Source: Flavimobilis massiliensis (lineage in GTDB: Bacteria; Actinomycetota; Actinomycetes; Actinomycetales; Cellulomonadaceae). From it: a DNA stretch of 64,000 nt. How positions within the stretch are numbered: position 1 is the first letter of the stretch; each line of letters begins with the position of its first letter. A model generated the notes under the pieces. The model was not told where the DNA came from. It saw nothing but the letters and a program-made list of their open reading frames with translations, and did no database searches. Location of the stretch: the NCBI RefSeq assembly GCF_900240335.1, contig NZ_LT964979.1:2232001-2296000 (forward strand), read 5' to 3'. The translations under genes were made by a program, and so were the position numbers. Below are positions 54,529 through 62,769 of the stretch, piece after piece.

Positions 54529-54935
54529 GCCCCGTCGTCGTCGCCGTGTCCGCGGCCATGCTGCTCGTCGGAGCTGCGCTCGCCGTCGTCCGCATCGAGC
54601 GGGGCCCGTCGATGCTTGACCGCACGATCGCGCTCGACGTCCTCACGGCGACGCTCGTCGCGGTCATCGCGCTCGAGGCCGCGTGGAACAAGCGGACGGA
54701 CACCCTGCCAATCCTCGTCGTACTCGCGATGGTGGGCTTCGTGGGGTCGGTGACGATCGCACGGTTCGCTGCGACGGAGTCCGACGACGACCGGCGCATC
54801 CGGTCGCGCGAGGAGGTCGAGGCGGAGGACGCCCAGCGCCGTCTCGTCGAGGAGGCCGAGGACCGCGCGGTCGAGCGGGTCGCGGAGCTCGACGCGGAGC
54901 CCGACGACACGACGCACCAGGGAGGGACGCGCTGA
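54525..54935 (+). CDS. mnhF: Na+/H+ antiporter subunit F
   Basis: 136-aa MrpF with three helices (VAVSAAMLLVGAALAVVRI, RTIALDVLTATLVAVIALEA, LPILVVLAMVGFVGSVTIAR) and the conserved RGPSMLDRTIALD loop. The charged C-terminal ~55 residues are longer than usual. ATG overlaps the mnhE stop; its stop shares a base with the mnhG start (TGATG). Confidence 0.92.
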   Translation: MSPVVVAVSAAMLLVGAALAVVRIERGPSMLDRTIALDVLTATLVAVIALEAAWNKRTDTLPILVVLAMVGFVGSVTIARFAATESDDDRRIRSREEVEAEDAQRRLVEEAEDRAVERVAELDAEPDDTTHQGGTR

Positions 54936-55435
54936 TGCTCGACACGATCCTCGACGTCCTCTCGGGCGTGCTCATGCTCGGTGGCGCGTTCCTCTCGTTC
55001 GCGGCGGGCGTCGGCGTCCTGCGGTTCCCGGACCTGCTCGCGCGCATGCACGCGGCGACGAAGCCACAGGTGCTCGGGCTCATGCTCGTGCTGCTCGGCC
55101 TCGAGCTGCAGCTGCGCACGTGGCGCGGGGCCTTCGTCGTGTTGCTCGTCGTGCTGTTCCAGATGCTCACGGCGCCCGTCTCGGCGCACATGGTGGGTCG
55201 CGCGGGGTACAGGACCGGCAAGGTGCGCACGGATCTGCTCGTCATGGACGAGCTCACGGCCGACGTCCAGGAGGCGGCACTCATCGCCGACCAGGCGGGC
55301 ATCGCGCGGCTCGCGGCGGAACTCGTCGACGAAGCCGTCCACGAGGCGCACGACGAGGAGCGTCCCGCGGACCCGCGGCCGGACGCGGGTCGTGCGGACT
55401 CCGACGCGCAGGACGCCGGTCCGCGCGACGCCTGA
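54935..55435 (+). CDS. mnhG: Na+/H+ antiporter subunit G
   Basis: 166-aa MrpG: three helices with GGAFLSFAAGVGVLRFPDLL and ARMHAATKPQVLGLMLVLLG, which carry the family pattern. An acidic tail of ~70 residues follows. It is the last gene of the operon and converges with the hydrolase gene 37 bp downstream. The complex exchanges Na+ for H+ and supports pH and salt tolerance. Confidence 0.92.
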   Translation: MLDTILDVLSGVLMLGGAFLSFAAGVGVLRFPDLLARMHAATKPQVLGLMLVLLGLELQLRTWRGAFVVLLVVLFQMLTAPVSAHMVGRAGYRTGKVRTDLLVMDELTADVQEAALIADQAGIARLAAELVDEAVHEAHDEERPADPRPDAGRADSDAQDAGPRDA

Positions 55436-55472
55436 GGGGCCGGTCGGACGTCCGGGCAGCCGCCTTTCGCCC

Positions 55473-56474
55473 TTACGGTGCCTGCGTCCCCGGTGGCACG
55501 ATCTCGTCGAGCCACCCGACGACCCGCGCGAGGTACTGCGAGCGCGCAGGCTCCGGGGAGAGCGCAAGGTCGTGTGCGCCGTCCGGGATCTGCTCGTACG
55601 TGACGTCGGTGCCGAGCCCGGGCGCGAGGGCCGCGGTCTGCTCGACGGACAGCACCGAATCGGTCGTCAGCACGTCGGGATGGTCGTCAACGTGGTCGCC
55701 CGTCGCATCGGACGTCAGCACGAGCACCGGGCAGGTGACGTCGAGCCCGCGCGCGACGCGCGCGTGCGCGCGGCGCACCGACGCGATCCAGCGGGCGCGG
55801 ACGGGGAAGCCTTCGATGGGCTTCCACGCGAGGTCGTAGTCCCACTCGCCGCCTGTGCTCGTGTGGAGCGCGCGCCCGTAGTGGGGTGCGAGATGTCCGA
55901 CGACGGTGCGCGGCGCGACCCTCCCGAGGACCCGCAGGGCCTGCGTGCCGACGGTGCGCATGAACGCGGTGTCGTTGAGCTCGAGCCACGGGCTGTTGAG
56001 CACGAGCGCGTCGATGCGCCCGGGGCGTGCGTTCGCCCACAGCGACGCGACGAGCCCGCCCGTCGAGTGACCGAGCACGGCGATGCGGTCGTGGTGCTCG
56101 TCGTCGCGGACGACGGCGAGCGCGGCGTCGAGGTCCTCGGCGTGGACGGCGAGGTCGTCGACGAGGTTCGCGGTCTGCCCGGGGCGCAGTGAGCGGCCGT
56201 AGCGGCGGAGGTCGACCGCGTAGAAGTCCCAGCCGGCGGCGTCGAGCGCCTCGCCGACGTGCGTCTGGAAGAAGTAGTCGACGAAGCCGTGGACGTAGAG
56301 GACGGCGCGGTCGCGGCGCGGGCCGCGGGTGAGACGCACGAGCGTGACGTCGACAGGTCCTTCGTCGTCCGTGCCGAGGTGGAGGGTGCGCTGCTCCCAG
56401 CCCTCGCCGAGGACGTCGGGGTGCCAGGATCCGGTGGCGCGCGGCGCGGGCGCGCCCGTGGGGAAGAACGTCAT
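55473..56474 (-). CDS. Alpha/beta hydrolase (lysophospholipase-like)
   Basis: 333-aa cytosolic-looking hydrolase. The oxyanion strand is VLYVHGFVDYFF, the nucleophile elbow VLGHSTGGLVASLW (Ser near residue 137), an Asp candidate in VLVLTSDATGDHV, and the catalytic His in YEQIPDGAHDLALS (near 305). DFYAVDLRRYGRSLRPGQ matches the monoglyceride-lipase/PldB group. Divergent from clpB. Substrate unknown. Confidence 0.85.
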   Translation of the reverse strand: MTFFPTGAPAPRATGSWHPDVLGEGWEQRTLHLGTDDEGPVDVTLVRLTRGPRRDRAVLYVHGFVDYFFQTHVGEALDAAGWDFYAVDLRRYGRSLRPGQTANLVDDLAVHAEDLDAALAVVRDDEHHDRIAVLGHSTGGLVASLWANARPGRIDALVLNSPWLELNDTAFMRTVGTQALRVLGRVAPRTVVGHLAPHYGRALHTSTGGEWDYDLAWKPIEGFPVRARWIASVRRAHARVARGLDVTCPVLVLTSDATGDHVDDHPDVLTTDSVLSVEQTAALAPGLGTDVTYEQIPDGAHDLALSPEPARSQYLARVVGWLDEIVPPGTQAP

Positions 56475-56543
56475 GCTTGATCATCGCACCGCTGGCCTCG
56501 GCGACGAGAGGAACCTGCCGCTTCCGCAGGGTGGTGCATCAAA

Positions 56544-56564
56544 GTTGAGCGGAATAGACTCAAG
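56544..56564. promoter_or_regulatory. HAIR element (HspR operator) before clpB
   Basis: GTTGAGC-n7-ACTCAAG matches the HspR inverted repeat CTTGAGT-n7-ACTCAAG at 12 of 14 positions, with correct spacing. It lies 50-70 bp before clpB, where HspR normally represses clpB and dnaK operons in actinobacteria. Confidence 0.75.
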
Positions 56565-56613
56565 TCTGACGAGGTTGTTCCGGCAGGACCACCCCGACCC
56601 GAGAGGAGACCTC

Positions 56614-59223
56614 ATGGAGTCCAACTTCACCGCAGCGTCGCAGCAGGCGATCGGCGACGCCATCCGCGCGGCCGCCGCCGCCGGCAACCCCCAGATCGAA
56701 CCGCTCCACCTCCTCGGCGCCCTCCTCGAGCAGCCCGAAGGTCTTGCTGTCGCGCTCCTTGGCGCCGCGCACGTCGACCTCAAGGATGTCGGCCGCCGCA
56801 CCCGCACCGCGCTCGCCTCGCTCCCGTCGTCCCAGGGAGGCTCCGTCGCCGAGCCCACCGCCTCACGTGCCCTCGGCAACGTGCTCGAGGCAGCGAAGAA
56901 GGAGTCGGCGGCCCACGGCGACGAGTACATCTCCGCCGAGATCCTGCTCCTCGCCCTCGCGACCGTCGACTCGGCGGCGGCCGCCGCCCTGCGCGAGTCC
57001 GGCGCGACCCCCGACGCCCTCCGCGCGGCCCTGCCCGCCGTCCGCGGCACCGGGCCCGTGACGTCCGCCAACCCCGAGGGCACCTACAAGACCCTCGAGA
57101 AGTACGGCGTCGACCTCACCGAGCAGGCCCGCGAGGGCCGTCTCGACCCCGTCATCGGCCGCGACTCCGAGATTCGCCGCGTCGTCCAGGTCCTCTCGCG
57201 CCGCACCAAGAACAACCCCGTCCTCATCGGCGAGCCCGGCGTCGGCAAGACGGCCGTCGTCGAGGGCCTCGCCCAGCGCATCGTCGCGGGCGACGTCCCC
57301 ACCTCCCTCCAGGGCAAGAAGCTCGTCGCGCTCGACATCGCCGCGATGGTCGCGGGCGCCAAGTACCGCGGCGAGTTCGAGGAGCGCCTCAAGGCCGTGC
57401 TCCAGGAGATCAAGGACTCCGACGGCGAGGTCGTGACGTTCATCGACGAGCTCCACACCGTCGTCGGCGCCGGCGGCGGTTCCGAGGGCGCGATGGACGC
57501 GGGCAACATGCTCAAGCCCATGCTCGCCCGCGGCGAGCTGCGCCTCGTCGGCGCGACGACGCTCGACGAGTACCGCGAGCACATCGAGAAGGACCCCGCG
57601 CTCGAACGACGCTTCCAGCAGGTCTACGTCGGGGAGCCGTCGGTCGACGACACCGTCGCGATCCTCCGCGGCCTCAAGTCTCGCTACGAGGCGCACCACG
57701 GCGTGACGATCTCCGACGGCGCACTCGTCGCCGCCGCGCGACTCTCCCACCGCTACATCACGGGCCGCCAGCTCCCCGACAAGGCCATTGACCTCGTCGA
57801 CGAGGCCGCGAGCCGCCTCCGCATGGAGATGGACTCCTCGCCGGTTGAGATCGACACGCTGCAGCGCGTCGTGCGACGCCTCGACGCCGAGATCCTCGCG
57901 CTCAAGGAGTCCGGCGCGGCCGAGGACCTCGAACGCGCCCACGAGCTCGCCGCGCAGCGGGCCGACCGCCAGGAGGAGCTCGCCGCGCTCACCGCTCGCT
58001 GGGAGGCCGAGAAGGGCGGCGTCAACCGCGTCGGCGACCTCAAGAAGCGCCTCGCCGAGAAGGAAGCCGCCGCGCTGCGCGCCGAGAACGACGGCGATCT
58101 CGCGACGTTCGGCCGCCTCAAGTACGGAGAGATCCCCGCGATCGAGAAGGAGATCGCAGAGCTCGAGGCCTCCGAGCAGACCCAGGCCGCGAGCGATGAC
58201 GACGCTGACCGTCCGCAGCGCCTCGTCGGCGAGAAGGTCGACGCAGCGGAGATCGCCGAGGTCGTCGCCGCGTGGACCGGCATCCCCGCAGGAAGGTTGC
58301 TCCAGGGCGAGGGCGAGAAGCTCCTCAGCATGGAGCAGACGATCGGCGCGCGGGTCATCGGCCAGACGAAGGCCGTCGAGGCCGTCGCGGACGCGGTGCG
58401 CCGCGCCCGCGCCGGCATCTCCGACCCGGACCGGCCCACGGGCTCGTTCCTCTTCCTCGGCCCGACGGGCGTCGGCAAGACCGAGCTCGCGAAGGCGCTC
58501 GCCGACTTCCTCTTCGACGACGAGCACGCCATGGTGCGCATCGACATGTCCGAGTACGGCGAGAAGCACTCGGTCGCGCGCCTCGTCGGCGCCCCTCCCG
58601 GCTACGTCGGCTACGAGGAGGGTGGCCAGCTCACGGAGGCGGTGCGGCGGCGCCCGTACTCGGTCGTCCTGCTCGACGAGGTCGAGAAGGCGCACCCGGA
58701 GGTCTTCGACCTCCTCCTGCAGGTCCTCGACGACGGTCGGCTCACCGACGGTCAGGGGCGCACGGTCGACTTCCGCAACGTCATCCTCGTCATGACGTCG
58801 AACCTCGGCTCGCACGCGCTCGTTGACCCGACAGTCTCCGACGAAGCGAAGCACGAGGCCGTTATGGCGGCCGTGCGCGCTCACTTCAAGCCGGAGTTCC
58901 TCAACCGGCTCGACGACGTCGTGGTCTTCGACCCGCTGAGCGTCGACGAGCTCGGGCGGATCGTTGACCTCCAGGTGCGGGCGCTCGCCGACCGGCTCAC
59001 GGAGCGGCGCCTGGGCCTCGAGGTGACGGACTCGGCCCGGGAGTGGCTCGCGCTCGAGGGCTTCGACCCGGCATACGGGGCGCGGCCGCTGCGCCGGCTC
59101 GTCCAGCGGGAGATCGGTGACCGACTCGCGCGACTCGTCCTCGCGGGCGAGGTCGCGGACGGCGACACGGTGACGGTCGACCGCGCGGACGACGCGGCAG
59201 GCCTCACGGTCCGCACGTCCTGA
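56614..59223 (+). CDS. clpB: ATP-dependent chaperone ClpB
   Basis: 869-aa Hsp100 disaggregase. Clp N-domain (residues ~1-150), first AAA+ module with Walker A GEPGVGKT near residue 206 and pore loop AGAKYRGEFEERL, coiled-coil middle domain (~410-530, LAAQRADRQEELAALTARWE), second AAA+ module with GPTGVGKTE near 616 and pore loop GAPPGYVGYEEGG. ATG at 56614 follows GAGAGGAG. Length and order are standard. Works with DnaK to rescue aggregated protein; heat regulation by HspR is expected from the upstream HAIR. Confidence 0.97.
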   Translation: MESNFTAASQQAIGDAIRAAAAAGNPQIEPLHLLGALLEQPEGLAVALLGAAHVDLKDVGRRTRTALASLPSSQGGSVAEPTASRALGNVLEAAKKESAAHGDEYISAEILLLALATVDSAAAAALRESGATPDALRAALPAVRGTGPVTSANPEGTYKTLEKYGVDLTEQAREGRLDPVIGRDSEIRRVVQVLSRRTKNNPVLIGEPGVGKTAVVEGLAQRIVAGDVPTSLQGKKLVALDIAAMVAGAKYRGEFEERLKAVLQEIKDSDGEVVTFIDELHTVVGAGGGSEGAMDAGNMLKPMLARGELRLVGATTLDEYREHIEKDPALERRFQQVYVGEPSVDDTVAILRGLKSRYEAHHGVTISDGALVAAARLSHRYITGRQLPDKAIDLVDEAASRLRMEMDSSPVEIDTLQRVVRRLDAEILALKESGAAEDLERAHELAAQRADRQEELAALTARWEAEKGGVNRVGDLKKRLAEKEAAALRAENDGDLATFGRLKYGEIPAIEKEIAELEASEQTQAASDDDADRPQRLVGEKVDAAEIAEVVAAWTGIPAGRLLQGEGEKLLSMEQTIGARVIGQTKAVEAVADAVRRARAGISDPDRPTGSFLFLGPTGVGKTELAKALADFLFDDEHAMVRIDMSEYGEKHSVARLVGAPPGYVGYEEGGQLTEAVRRRPYSVVLLDEVEKAHPEVFDLLLQVLDDGRLTDGQGRTVDFRNVILVMTSNLGSHALVDPTVSDEAKHEAVMAAVRAHFKPEFLNRLDDVVVFDPLSVDELGRIVDLQVRALADRLTERRLGLEVTDSAREWLALEGFDPAYGARPLRRLVQREIGDRLARLVLAGEVADGDTVTVDRADDAAGLTVRTS

Positions 59224-59246
59224 CGCCCACCCCGAGCGTCAGGCGC

Positions 59247-59357
59247 GACTCGTAGGTGCTGAGCACCATTCGATGGTGCTCAGCACCTACGAGTCGTCTT
59301 AGGGGTTCGACTTGTAGGTCTGTAGCACCATCGAACGGTGCTGGGACCCTACGAGTC
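59247..59357. repeat. Pair of 49-bp palindromes, 62-bp period
   Basis: Unit 1 (59247-59295) is a perfect palindrome with arms starting GACTCGTAGGTGCTGAGCAC around the core ACCATTCGATGGT. Unit 2 (59309-59357) has GACTTGTAGG...CTACGAGTC arms and core ACCATCGAACGGT. The starts are exactly 62 bp apart. Two further units with the same length and period are at 62627-62737. Confidence 0.85.
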
Positions 59358-59365
59358 GGAGTGAA

Positions 59366-59415
59366 ACGTCGAAGCCCCCGCCCTCCCTGCTGACGGAGGA
59401 CGGGGGCTTCGACGT
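59366..59415 (+). terminator. Terminator after clpB / chitinase remnant
   Basis: Perfect 15-bp arms, ACGTCGAAGCCCCCG and its complement, at 59366-59380 and 59401-59415. It can serve clpB (plus strand) and the degraded chitinase (minus strand). Confidence 0.7.
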
Positions 59416-59464
59416 GATGGGTACGGGCCGCCGGGCCGGGGAGCGCCGGCGGTCCGTACCTGTC

Positions 59465-59660
59465 AGTGGGTCTCGACCACTTGAGACCGTTGGAGAGCGC
59501 CGAGATGAGCTCGCCGTCCTTCGTGTCACCGTCGAGCGACCAGAAGAACGCACCGCCCAGGCCCTGCTGCTTGGAGGAACTACTCACCATGTCTTCACGT
59601 CCGTGACCTGCGAAGGGATGTCTTCGTCCCAGTGGGTCCCACCTAGGGCCGTGTGACGGA
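59465..59660 (-). pseudogene. C-terminal remnant of a GH18 chitinase
   Basis: On the minus strand GGTHWDEDIPSQVTDVKTW is followed, after a TGA and a frame change, by SKQQGLGGAFFWSLDGDTKD and GELISALSNGL. QGLGGAFFWSLDGD...GELI is the C-terminal strand-helix of family 18 chitinases. No TIM-barrel body, start codon or DxxDxDxE motif exists upstream: the neighbouring DNA is unrelated. This is a decayed fragment of about 60 codons. Confidence 0.6.
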
Positions 59661-59712
59661 CACGCGTGCGCCCACCCGGGGGAAGGTGGGCGCACGCGCG
59701 GCTTGTGGTGGG

Positions 59713-60579
59713 TCAGACGCGGAGGAACGTGGGGTTCGACTGCCAGATCGACCGCACCTTGATGCTCTTGCCCGGTCGCGGAGCATCGATCTGCTTGCCG
59801 TTCCCGATGTAGATCGCGACGTGGCCCGGGGTCCAGATGAGGTCGCCGGGGCGGGCGTTCTTGCGGGAGACGACCTTGCCCGACCCGCGTTGGGCGGAGG
59901 ATGCCCGGGGAAGCTTGGCGACGCCGGCCTTCTTGTAGACGTAGCTCGTGAAGCCGGAGCAGTCGAAGCCGCGCGGGGTCGTGCCGCCGAGGCGGTACGG
60001 GGTGCCGACGTAGCGCTTCGCGGTGCGGACGACGAGGTCGCCCTCGGAGCGGACGCGGACCTTCGTCGTGCGCTTGGCGGTTGACGCGTCGGTCGACGAG
60101 GCGGGAAGGAACTTCAGGGTGATCGTGTGCTTGCCGACCTTGAGCTTCTTCGGCAGGCGGTAGCTGAGGGTGAGGCGGCCGTCGTCGTTGCGGTCGGACG
60201 CGGTGAGCGTCCGGAGGAGCTTGCGGCCGTCGTAGATCTTCACGCGGCCGTCGACGGGCTCGTCGGCGTTGCGGAGCCGGATGGACAGGCCGGCGCCCTG
60301 GCGACCCTCGTACGTCGTCGCGGTCGACCGCTTGACGGTGAGGGACGTGCGGGCCGTGGTGGTGGCCTTGGCCGCGACAGGGCTCGTGCTGGTGGTGCCG
60401 GTCATTGCCGGTGCGGCGTGGGCCGTGGCGGTGCCGACGGCGGGGACGAGGCCGAGCCCGAGTGCGGCGACGAGGGTCGCGGCGGTGCGGCGGGCCTTGC
60501 GGGGGCGTGCGGGCGTGGACGTCGACGAGCCGGCGGTGGGCGCGGTCTCGTGCATGACGTCCGTCGGACGGACAGACAT
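59713..60579 (-). CDS. Secreted NlpC/P60 peptidoglycan hydrolase
   Basis: 288-aa protein with a twin-Arg-like charged head (RPRKARRTAATLVAALGLGL) forming a long signal peptide cleaved near AHA-APAM. The middle (residues ~70-180) is a beta-sandwich of the form LTVKRSTATTYEGRQGAGLS. The C-terminal NlpC/P60 domain has catalytic Cys near residue 206 (GFDCSGFTSYVY) and His near 253 (PGHVAIYIGNGKQIDAP). It cleaves D-Glu-mDAP-type peptide links during wall turnover. Start ATG at 60579 after GAGAGG. The preceding riboswitch ties it to c-di-AMP. Confidence 0.9.
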   Translation of the reverse strand: MSVRPTDVMHETAPTAGSSTSTPARPRKARRTAATLVAALGLGLVPAVGTATAHAAPAMTGTTSTSPVAAKATTTARTSLTVKRSTATTYEGRQGAGLSIRLRNADEPVDGRVKIYDGRKLLRTLTASDRNDDGRLTLSYRLPKKLKVGKHTITLKFLPASSTDASTAKRTTKVRVRSEGDLVVRTAKRYVGTPYRLGGTTPRGFDCSGFTSYVYKKAGVAKLPRASSAQRGSGKVVSRKNARPGDLIWTPGHVAIYIGNGKQIDAPRPGKSIKVRSIWQSNPTFLRV

Positions 60580-60587
60580 GTGAACCT

Positions 60588-60745
60588 CTCGACGCCTGCG
60601 AGGTGAGCTGTCGGGTTCGGGCTGAGGTTCTGCCCGGCCGCTGGACGCTGTGACGTCCGGCGGCTTCACCCCGAGGCCGGATGGTGCTCGGCCGAAGGTG
60701 GGTCCCCCGTCGCTGCCGTGGGATGAGGATGAGCCGTTCCCGGCG
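60588..60745 (-). promoter_or_regulatory. c-di-AMP riboswitch (ydaO-yuaA class)
   Basis: On the minus strand the leader of the NlpC/P60 gene contains the class landmarks in order: GACGGGGGACCCA, CGGGGTGAAGCCG, GGGCAGAACCTCAGCCCGAA, CCCGACAGCTCACCTCGCAG and GCGTCGAGAGG. These match the ydaO-yuaA consensus, which senses c-di-AMP and normally switches off wall-hydrolase genes. The 5' limit is approximate. The rest of the ~400-bp gap (60746-60977) has no gene that I can support. Confidence 0.85.
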
Positions 60746-60977
60746 GCAGCGCTCGGCGTCCGGGACGGCACCCGCGCACCGGGAGAGTGGTGGCGGGCGT
60801 CAACGACGCTAGGTTGCGGTTCTGCGTGGTGTCACGGGCAGGTCACGACGTTGCGCACGCCCTTCACATCGTCTTCCGGTCCGGTTTCGTGCGGTTGCTG
60901 GGGTGGCGGTGCAGGTCAGCGGTCGTGGCGTCGGACTGTGGGGTGCGTGCTCCCCGTCACACGCCTTCACGCTCTCT

Positions 60978-61778
60978 TCACGTGCCGGTGGCGGCTCTTG
61001 CGAGGCACAAGCCGCTGCGGTCGCCCGCGCGCCACCCTGCAGCCGTCGGCGTGAGCGCGACAACGTCCGTGCCCGACGGCGCCGTGACGCGGCACCGGGT
61101 CTCGACCACGCGCAGCACCTCGTCGTCGCCCGGCCACGTGCTGCCGCGCAACGGCACGACCGCGACGACCGTCGCCGCGTGCGGGCCGTCGCACGGCACG
61201 ACCGTCACGCGCCGGACGTTCCCGTCGGGCAGCGACCCGAGGCAGTGCCCGTCCCGGAGCTGCCGTGCGTACGCGCCCGTGGGAAGCGTGACGTCGCCGA
61301 GGGGCGCGGTCGCGCCCACGGCGCGCGCCCACGCCCCTGACGACGGCAGCACGACGGTCGGTACGACGACGCTCACGGTGAGCCCGACGACGACGGCCGC
61401 GACCGCGAGGCCGATGCCACGGCGACGCGTGCGTCGCGCACGGACCGCCGCGACGACACCGAGGACGGCCCCGACCGGGGCGAGCACCCACGCGAGGACG
61501 AACGCGGGGACCGCGAGCCTCTCGCGGGGGGCTCGGGCCGCGGGCAGCGCGAGCGTGCCGAGCGCGCGCGGGTCCCACCCGTCGGCGAGGTGGGTCTGCG
61601 GCGCGTAGCCGACGAGCCGCTCGGACTCGGGCACGACAGGCGGCGGCGCGGCCGGCACCGGGAGCGACCACGGGTCGGGCGCGGCGGGCGCCGGACCGTC
61701 GGGCGAGGCGAAGAGCGGCGCCGGGGAGCCCTCGGAACCCGGGCCGGGCTCCGCCGGCGGCGGGACGGACGCGCTCAC
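60978..61778 (-). CDS. DUF4190 / septum-formation-like membrane protein
   Basis: 266-aa protein. A Pro-rich cytoplasmic head (~90 residues) precedes two membrane helices (LAVPAFVLAWVLAPVGAVLG; GIGLAVAAVVVGLTVSVVVP), the DUF4190 layout. An extracellular septum-formation domain follows with paired cysteines (DGHCLGSLP, VVPCDGPHAATVV, ETRCRV, SGLCLAR). The GTG start overlaps the exonuclease stop. Role in envelope or division is inferred from the family only. Confidence 0.78.
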   Translation of the reverse strand: MSASVPPPAEPGPGSEGSPAPLFASPDGPAPAAPDPWSLPVPAAPPPVVPESERLVGYAPQTHLADGWDPRALGTLALPAARAPRERLAVPAFVLAWVLAPVGAVLGVVAAVRARRTRRRGIGLAVAAVVVGLTVSVVVPTVVLPSSGAWARAVGATAPLGDVTLPTGAYARQLRDGHCLGSLPDGNVRRVTVVPCDGPHAATVVAVVPLRGSTWPGDDEVLRVVETRCRVTAPSGTDVVALTPTAAGWRAGDRSGLCLARAATGT

Positions 61779-62569
61779 AGCGCCGACGCGTCGATGTCGA
61801 CGATGACGGGCACGTGGTCCGACGCGCCCTTGCCGCGGCGCTCGTCGCGGTCGATGCGCACGTCCGTGACGAGCGGCGTGAGCGCAGGCGAGGTGTACGC
61901 GAAGTCGATGCGCATGCCCTCGTTGCGGGGGAAACGCAGCTGCTGGTAGTCCCAGTAGGTGTAGCGGTGCTCGTCGGGCAGGAACTGCCGCGAGACCTCC
62001 GTGTACCCGGCCTCCGCGAACGCACGGAACGCCTCGCGCTCCGGCTCCGAGACGTGCGTCTGGCCTTCGAACGCGGCGACGTCCCACACGTCCGAGTCGA
62101 GCGGCACGACGTTCCAGTCGCCGACGAGTGCAACCTTGTCCCCGGCGTCCGCCCACGTGCCGGCGAGCTCGCGCAGACGCGCGAGCCACGTGAGCTTGTA
62201 CGCGTAGTGGGGGTTGTCGAGCGCGCGACCGTGCGGCACGTAGAGGCTCCACACGCGCACACCGCCGCACGTCGCACCGAGCGCACGCGCCTCGACCGCG
62301 GGCGTCTCCCCGAACTCTGGCTGCCCGTCGAAGCCCGCCGTGACGTCCTCGAGGCCGACGCGCGAGAGGATCGCGACGCCGTTCCACTGCGAGAAGCCGA
62401 ACGTCGCGATCTCGTAGCCCGCAGCCTCGAAGGCCTCGCGCGGGAACTGGACGTCCTTGCACTTGGTCTCCTGCAGCGCGAGGACGTCGACGTCCTCCCG
62501 CTCGAGGAAGGCCAGCGCGCGGTCGGCGCGCGCCCGGATCGAGTTAATGTTCCACGTCGCGATACGCAT
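61775..62569 (-). CDS. xth: Exodeoxyribonuclease III / AP endonuclease
   Basis: 264-aa EEP-fold DNA repair enzyme. Motifs: MRIATWNINSIRAR, VLALQETKCKD with the metal-binding Glu, LYVPHGRALDNPHYAYKL, GDWNVVPLDSDVWD (Asp/Asn pair), RIDFAYTS and the C-terminal ASDHVPV catalytic His. Length is typical of XthA. It is first of a two-gene unit with the septum-formation-like gene. Confidence 0.94.
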   Translation of the reverse strand: MRIATWNINSIRARADRALAFLEREDVDVLALQETKCKDVQFPREAFEAAGYEIATFGFSQWNGVAILSRVGLEDVTAGFDGQPEFGETPAVEARALGATCGGVRVWSLYVPHGRALDNPHYAYKLTWLARLRELAGTWADAGDKVALVGDWNVVPLDSDVWDVAAFEGQTHVSEPEREAFRAFAEAGYTEVSRQFLPDEHRYTYWDYQQLRFPRNEGMRIDFAYTSPALTPLVTDVRIDRDERRGKGASDHVPVIVDIDASAL

Positions 62570-62626
62570 ACCCCGAGGCTACCCATTCGAAGTGTGCGGG
62601 GCCGCTACGAGTCGGGGGGCCGGGGT

Positions 62627-62737
62627 GACTTGTAGGTGTTGAGCACCATCGAACGGTGCTGGGGACCTACGAGTCGGAAGGCCGGGGTGACTTGTAGGTG
62701 TTGAGCACCATCGAACGGTGCTGGGGACCTACGAGTC
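62627..62737. repeat. Second pair of 49-bp palindromes, 62-bp period
   Basis: Units at 62627-62675 and 62689-62737 are identical 49-mers with arms GACTTGTAGGTGTTGAGCAC...CTACGAGTC and core ACCATCGAACGGT, starts 62 bp apart. A partial third unit (CTACGAGTCGG near 62605) precedes them. Same family as 59247-59357. Confidence 0.85.
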
Positions 62738-62769
62738 GGGAGGGGTGGGGTCGCCGTAGGGTGGGGTGC

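Noticed and set aside
59247..62737. CRISPR array
   Set aside because: The repeats are palindromic 49-mers in pairs, with only 13-bp gaps between units and no variable spacers.
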